From positions 47,013-111,012 of the forward strand of contig CACEVB010000004.1 of assembly GCA_902562875.1 (NCBI GenBank): DNA of 64,000 nt, in the 5' to 3' direction. Within the stretch, counting starts at the first letter, position 1, and every line of letters begins with the position of its first letter. This DNA is from an uncultured Pelagibacteraceae bacterium (GTDB lineage: Bacteria; Pseudomonadota; Alphaproteobacteria; Pelagibacterales; Pelagibacteraceae). Position numbers and translations under genes: made by a program. Of this stretch, positions 60,607 to 64,000 are shown piece after piece. The notes under the pieces are model-generated. The model made no database searches. It saw only the letters and a list, made by a program, of their open reading frames with translations, and was not told the DNA's origin.

Positions 60607-61484
60607 GATATATTTTTAGTTTACCCGGTCCATTATTGGTCTTTCTAGGAGCTTTTAGCCTTAGTTTTGGTGGACTAATAGTAAAATCTTTTGAAGGAGC
60701 AAATTTATGGCAAATATTATTCTGGAGATCTCTGTTTTTTATTTTTGTAGTAACAATATTTTTAATATTTACATACAAAAAAAATTTTTTACTTTCATTT
60801 AAAAAGTCTGGATTGCCAGGTATTTTTGGAGGAATTATTTTATCATCAGGTTTCTGTGGTTATGTATTTGCAATGTATAATACTACTGTTGCTAATACGA
60901 ATTTCATTATTCAAACCCAAACTATATTTTTAGCAATATTTGGATATTTTTTTTTAAAAGAAAAAATTTCAAAGATAACTTTAGCATCAATAATTTTAGC
61001 CATATCTGGAATAATTTTAATGGTAGGATCAGATCTCTCAAGTGGACAAATGACAGGTAATATAGCTGCATTTGTAATGCCAATTTCCTTTGCAATTTTA
61101 ATACTAATAATTAGAAAATATCCAAGTATTGATATGGTACCTTTACAACTATACGCTGGTATTATTGCAATGATAATCGGATATGTCATTGCAGGAAAAA
61201 TTGCTATATCATCATATGATATTTTTCTTGGATTTCTGGCAGGTTTTTTTCAATTAGGGTTTGGATTTATTTTAATTACGATTGGAGCAAGAAATACACC
61301 ATCAGCAACAGTGGGTATTATCATGTTAGTTGAGGCAGTATTAGGGCCTCTTTGGGCGTGGATAGTTATAAACGAGCAACCACCTTTGATTGTTTTTGTG
61401 GGAGGATCAATCGTATTATTTGCCGTTTTTCTTCAATTTATAGCAACAAATAAAGACGAGACACAAAATAAACTTAGTGAATAA
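60603..61484 (+). CDS. EamA/DMT-family transporter
   Basis: About 10 TM helices, two EamA repeats; 'FFLKEKISKITLASIILAISGIILMV'. Confidence 0.88.
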   Translation: MRYIFSLPGPLLVFLGAFSLSFGGLIVKSFEGANLWQILFWRSLFFIFVVTIFLIFTYKKNFLLSFKKSGLPGIFGGIILSSGFCGYVFAMYNTTVANTNFIIQTQTIFLAIFGYFFLKEKISKITLASIILAISGIILMVGSDLSSGQMTGNIAAFVMPISFAILILIIRKYPSIDMVPLQLYAGIIAMIIGYVIAGKIAISSYDIFLGFLAGFFQLGFGFILITIGARNTPSATVGIIMLVEAVLGPLWAWIVINEQPPLIVFVGGSIVLFAVFLQFIATNKDETQNKLSE

Positions 61485-61511
61485 TAATAGGAATATGTTA
61501 TAAAATTTCCA

Positions 61512-61653
61512 ACGGAAGAGACTACTTAGTTGTAGCGCCGAAGGAGCAACCACCCCGGAAACTCTCAGGCAAAAGGACCGTAAATATTAACTCTGGAAAG
61601 AGAATGTTTCTCGCCGACGGAGTAAATCTCTCAGGCTCATAGACAGAGGGGGT
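61512..61653 (+). promoter_or_regulatory. Tandem glycine riboswitch upstream of gcvT
   Basis: Aptamer 1: GGAAGAG...GCGCCGAAGGAGCAACCACCCCGGAAACTCTCAGGCAAAAGGACCGT. Aptamer 2: CTCTGGAAAGAG...CGCCGACGGAGTAAATCTCTCAGGCTCATAGACAGAGGGGGT. Confidence 0.95.
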
Positions 61654-61667
61654 AAGGGTTAATATTT

Positions 61668-62774
61668 ATGTATAAAACGGCTTTATATAATTTACACAAA
61701 AAATTTAATGCTAAATTTGTATCTTTTGCTGGATATGAAATGCCTATCCAATATAAAGACGGCATAATCGCTGAGCATAATCTAACGAGAGAAAAGTCAG
61801 GAATATTTGATGTATCACATATGGGTCAATTATTTATTCTAGGTGATGATAAATTAACAGATAAACTTCAAGAAATATTTCCAACAGACTTAAAAAATTT
61901 ATCGATAAATCAGAGTAAATACTCATTTTTAATGAATGAGAACGCAGGAATTCACGACGATTTAATAATTACAAAAATTTCTGATGGATATATGATAATT
62001 CTTAATGCTGCATGTAAAGAAAAAGATTTTGAAATTATCAAATCTAAATTAGGTGAAGATTTTAAAATATCACTAAGTAAAGACCTATCTCTTATTGCTG
62101 TACAAGGCCCTGAATCAAAAAATTTAATTGAAAAAATTATTCCGGGAGTAAATAAACTAAAATTTATGTTTGGTGGAGACTTTAAATTTAATTCAAATAA
62201 TATTTATGTAACAAGATCGGGATACACAGGAGAAGATGGTTTTGAAATTTCGATAAATAATAATGATGTGGTTAAGTTTGTTGAGACTTTAATCAGTTTA
62301 GGATCAAATCTTATAGGCCTTGGTGCTAGAGATACGTTAAGACTTGAAGCTGGGTTGTGTTTATACGGTAATGACATCGACGAAAATACTAGTCCATTAG
62401 AAGCAAATCTAAAATGGGCAATCTCAAAAAATCGAATCAACAGTAATTTTCCAGGGGCAAAAAAAATTCAGAGACAAATTAATGAAGGTGTCACAAAACT
62501 AAGAGTTGGCATTAAACCTGAAGGAAAAATTATAGCAAGAGAATCAACAAAAATATTTGATGAAAATAATAATCAAATTGGAAAAATTACCAGTGGTTCT
62601 TTTGGCCCAAGTGTAAAAAGTCCTATTGCAATGGGTTATGTAAATAATACATATACTAAAGAAAATACAAAAATATTTTTAGAAATAAGAGGAAAAAAAG
62701 TTTCGGCGAGTGTTTGTAAGCTCCCGTTTTACAAAAAAAACTATTACAAAGGAGATATAAATGTCGGAAGTTAA
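61668..62774 (+). CDS. gcvT: Glycine cleavage system T protein
   Basis: '[11 protein letters not shown]', '[10 protein letters not shown]', '[21 protein letters not shown]'. Confidence 0.97.
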   Translation: MYKTALYNLHKKFNAKFVSFAGYEMPIQYKDGIIAEHNLTREKSGIFDVSHMGQLFILGDDKLTDKLQEIFPTDLKNLSINQSKYSFLMNENAGIHDDLIITKISDGYMIILNAACKEKDFEIIKSKLGEDFKISLSKDLSLIAVQGPESKNLIEKIIPGVNKLKFMFGGDFKFNSNNIYVTRSGYTGEDGFEISINNNDVVKFVETLISLGSNLIGLGARDTLRLEAGLCLYGNDIDENTSPLEANLKWAISKNRINSNFPGAKKIQRQINEGVTKLRVGIKPEGKIIARESTKIFDENNNQIGKITSGSFGPSVKSPIAMGYVNNTYTKENTKIFLEIRGKKVSASVCKLPFYKKNYYKGDINVGS

Positions 62775-63141
62775 ATTTTCTAAAGAACATGAGTGGGTTA
62801 CTATTAGTGATGATGTGGCTACAATTGGAATTACTAAACATGCAACAGAACTTTTGGGAGATATTGTTTTTGCAGAGCTTCCAGAAAAAGGAACAAGTGT
62901 TACTAAAGATGGAACAGCAGGTGTGGTAGAATCTACAAAAGCAGCTAGTGATGTTTATACTCCAATAAGTGGAGAAGTCGTTGATACAAATCAGTCAATC
63001 GTTGATGATCCTTCTAAAATTAACAATGATCCTGAGGGAGATGCTTGGTTTTTTAAACTAAAAGTAAAAGATTTAAATGAGATAAATTCTTTAATGAGTA
63101 GGGAAGAATATGAAAAATTTGCTAAGGAGAGTACTAACTAA
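62761..63141 (+). CDS. gcvH: Glycine cleavage system H protein
   Basis: '[42 protein letters not shown]' lipoyl-Lys motif. Confidence 0.97.
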   Translation: MSEVKFSKEHEWVTISDDVATIGITKHATELLGDIVFAELPEKGTSVTKDGTAGVVESTKAASDVYTPISGEVVDTNQSIVDDPSKINNDPEGDAWFFKLKVKDLNEINSLMSREEYEKFAKESTN

Positions 63142-64000
63142 TGTTACATAATTCAGAAAAAGATTTTATTAAAAGACATATAGGTTTGTCCAAAAAAGAC
63201 GAAAAAACTATGTTATCAGATCTTGGTTATAAATCTTTAAATGAGCTAATTGAAGATACTGTTCCAAATAAAATTTTGTTTAAAGATTTGTTAAGTATAG
63301 GAGATCCTAATTCTGAGTATGAAGGTCTAAGAAAATTAAAATCGATATCAAAAAAAAATCAAATTTACTCAAATTTTATAGGTATGGGGTACTATGGAAC
63401 TTATACTCCAAACGTAATTGTCAGAAATATACTAGAAAATCCGGGATGGTATACTTCTTACACTCCTTATCAACCAGAGGTGGCCCAAGGAAGATTGGAG
63501 ATGTTATTAAATTTTCAGCAAATGATAATAGACTTTACGGGCATGGATATTGCAAACGCATCACTACTTGATGAAGGAACTGCTGCTGCTGAAGCTATGG
63601 GGTTAAGTCATAGATTAGATAAAAAAGATAATAAAATAGTGTTTATATCAAATGATTGTCATCCACAAACTATAGAAGTTGTTAAAACCAGATCAGAGCC
63701 TTTAGGGCTTAAAGTCGTTATTGGTAATGACGAAGACTTATCAAATATTTCAGAGGATATAATATGTGGAATACTTCAATATCCTGGTACACTTGGAGAT
63801 ATTAAGGACCCTAGCGAAAATATCAGTAAAATTAAAAAAAGAAACGGTAAATCAATTTTAGTCTGTGATTTATTATCTTTAGCAAAATTAAAAACACCAG
63901 CAGAGTTAGGAGCTGATATAGCTGTGGGAAGTTCTCAAAGATTCGGAATTCCCATGGGTTACGGCGGTCCACACGCAGCTTTCTTTGCCACAAAGGATGA
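63141..64000 (+). CDS. gcvP: Glycine dehydrogenase (decarboxylating) P protein, 5' part (continues beyond the window)
   Basis: ATG at 63141 overlaps the gcvH stop; my translation gives '[67 protein letters not shown]'. Confidence 0.95.
   Translation, partial: MLHNSEKDFIKRHIGLSKKDEKTMLSDLGYKSLNELIEDTVPNKILFKDLLSIGDPNSEYEGLRKLKSISKKNQIYSNFIGMGYYGTYTPNVIVRNILENPGWYTSYTPYQPEVAQGRLEMLLNFQQMIIDFTGMDIANASLLDEGTAAAEAMGLSHRLDKKDNKIVFISNDCHPQTIEVVKTRSEPLGLKVVIGNDEDLSNISEDIICGILQYPGTLGDIKDPSENISKIKKRNGKSILVCDLLSLAKLKTPAELGADIAVGSSQRFGIPMGYGGPHAAFFATKD

Noticed and set aside
1-64000. tRNA/rRNA genes, CRISPR arrays, IS elements, prophage, toxin-antitoxin or defence systems
   Set aside because: None seen: intergenic gaps are too short or lack cloverleaf/repeat structure, and no transposase, integrase, Cas, restriction or TA-like protein appears in the ORF set.

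Overview
This is a very AT-rich, tightly packed bacterial core-genome segment. Gene content, protein character and extreme compaction suggest SAR11 / 'Candidatus Pelagibacter'-type Alphaproteobacteria (inference). From left to right it holds: a partial AmpD-like amidase; RNase P RNA; a near-complete dcw (division/cell wall) cluster with ftsZ displaced to directly after mraZ and a fused murE-murF; lpxC-bamD-ligA; pepP, uvrD, an AsmA-like gene, fumC, ygfZ and pyrC; a small GT2/SMR/prpE block; proteorhodopsin with a strong terminator; ferredoxin, ferredoxin reductase, GST and dksA; a small glycosyltransferase operon; umuDC; tandem GFA genes, glycerate kinase and tolC; recA, alaS, icd, psd and pssA; rlmE, a CBS-less guaB, and guaA; panB and terC; pxpA/pxpBC; and a tandem glycine riboswitch followed by gcvT-gcvH-gcvP (gcvP truncated by the window end). 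I saw no CRISPR array, mobile element, tRNA or rRNA, and no convincing new multi-gene system. The best second-look items are: a 10-bp-periodic MraZ-type operator overlapping the dcw promoter; the relocated ftsZ; the MurE-MurF fusion; an IMPDH without its Bateman module; two matching LexA-type boxes at recA and umuDC; nested palindromes in the proteorhodopsin leader; an RBS-proximal helix in the gcvT riboswitch; and 3'-end overlap or abutment at every convergent gene pair.
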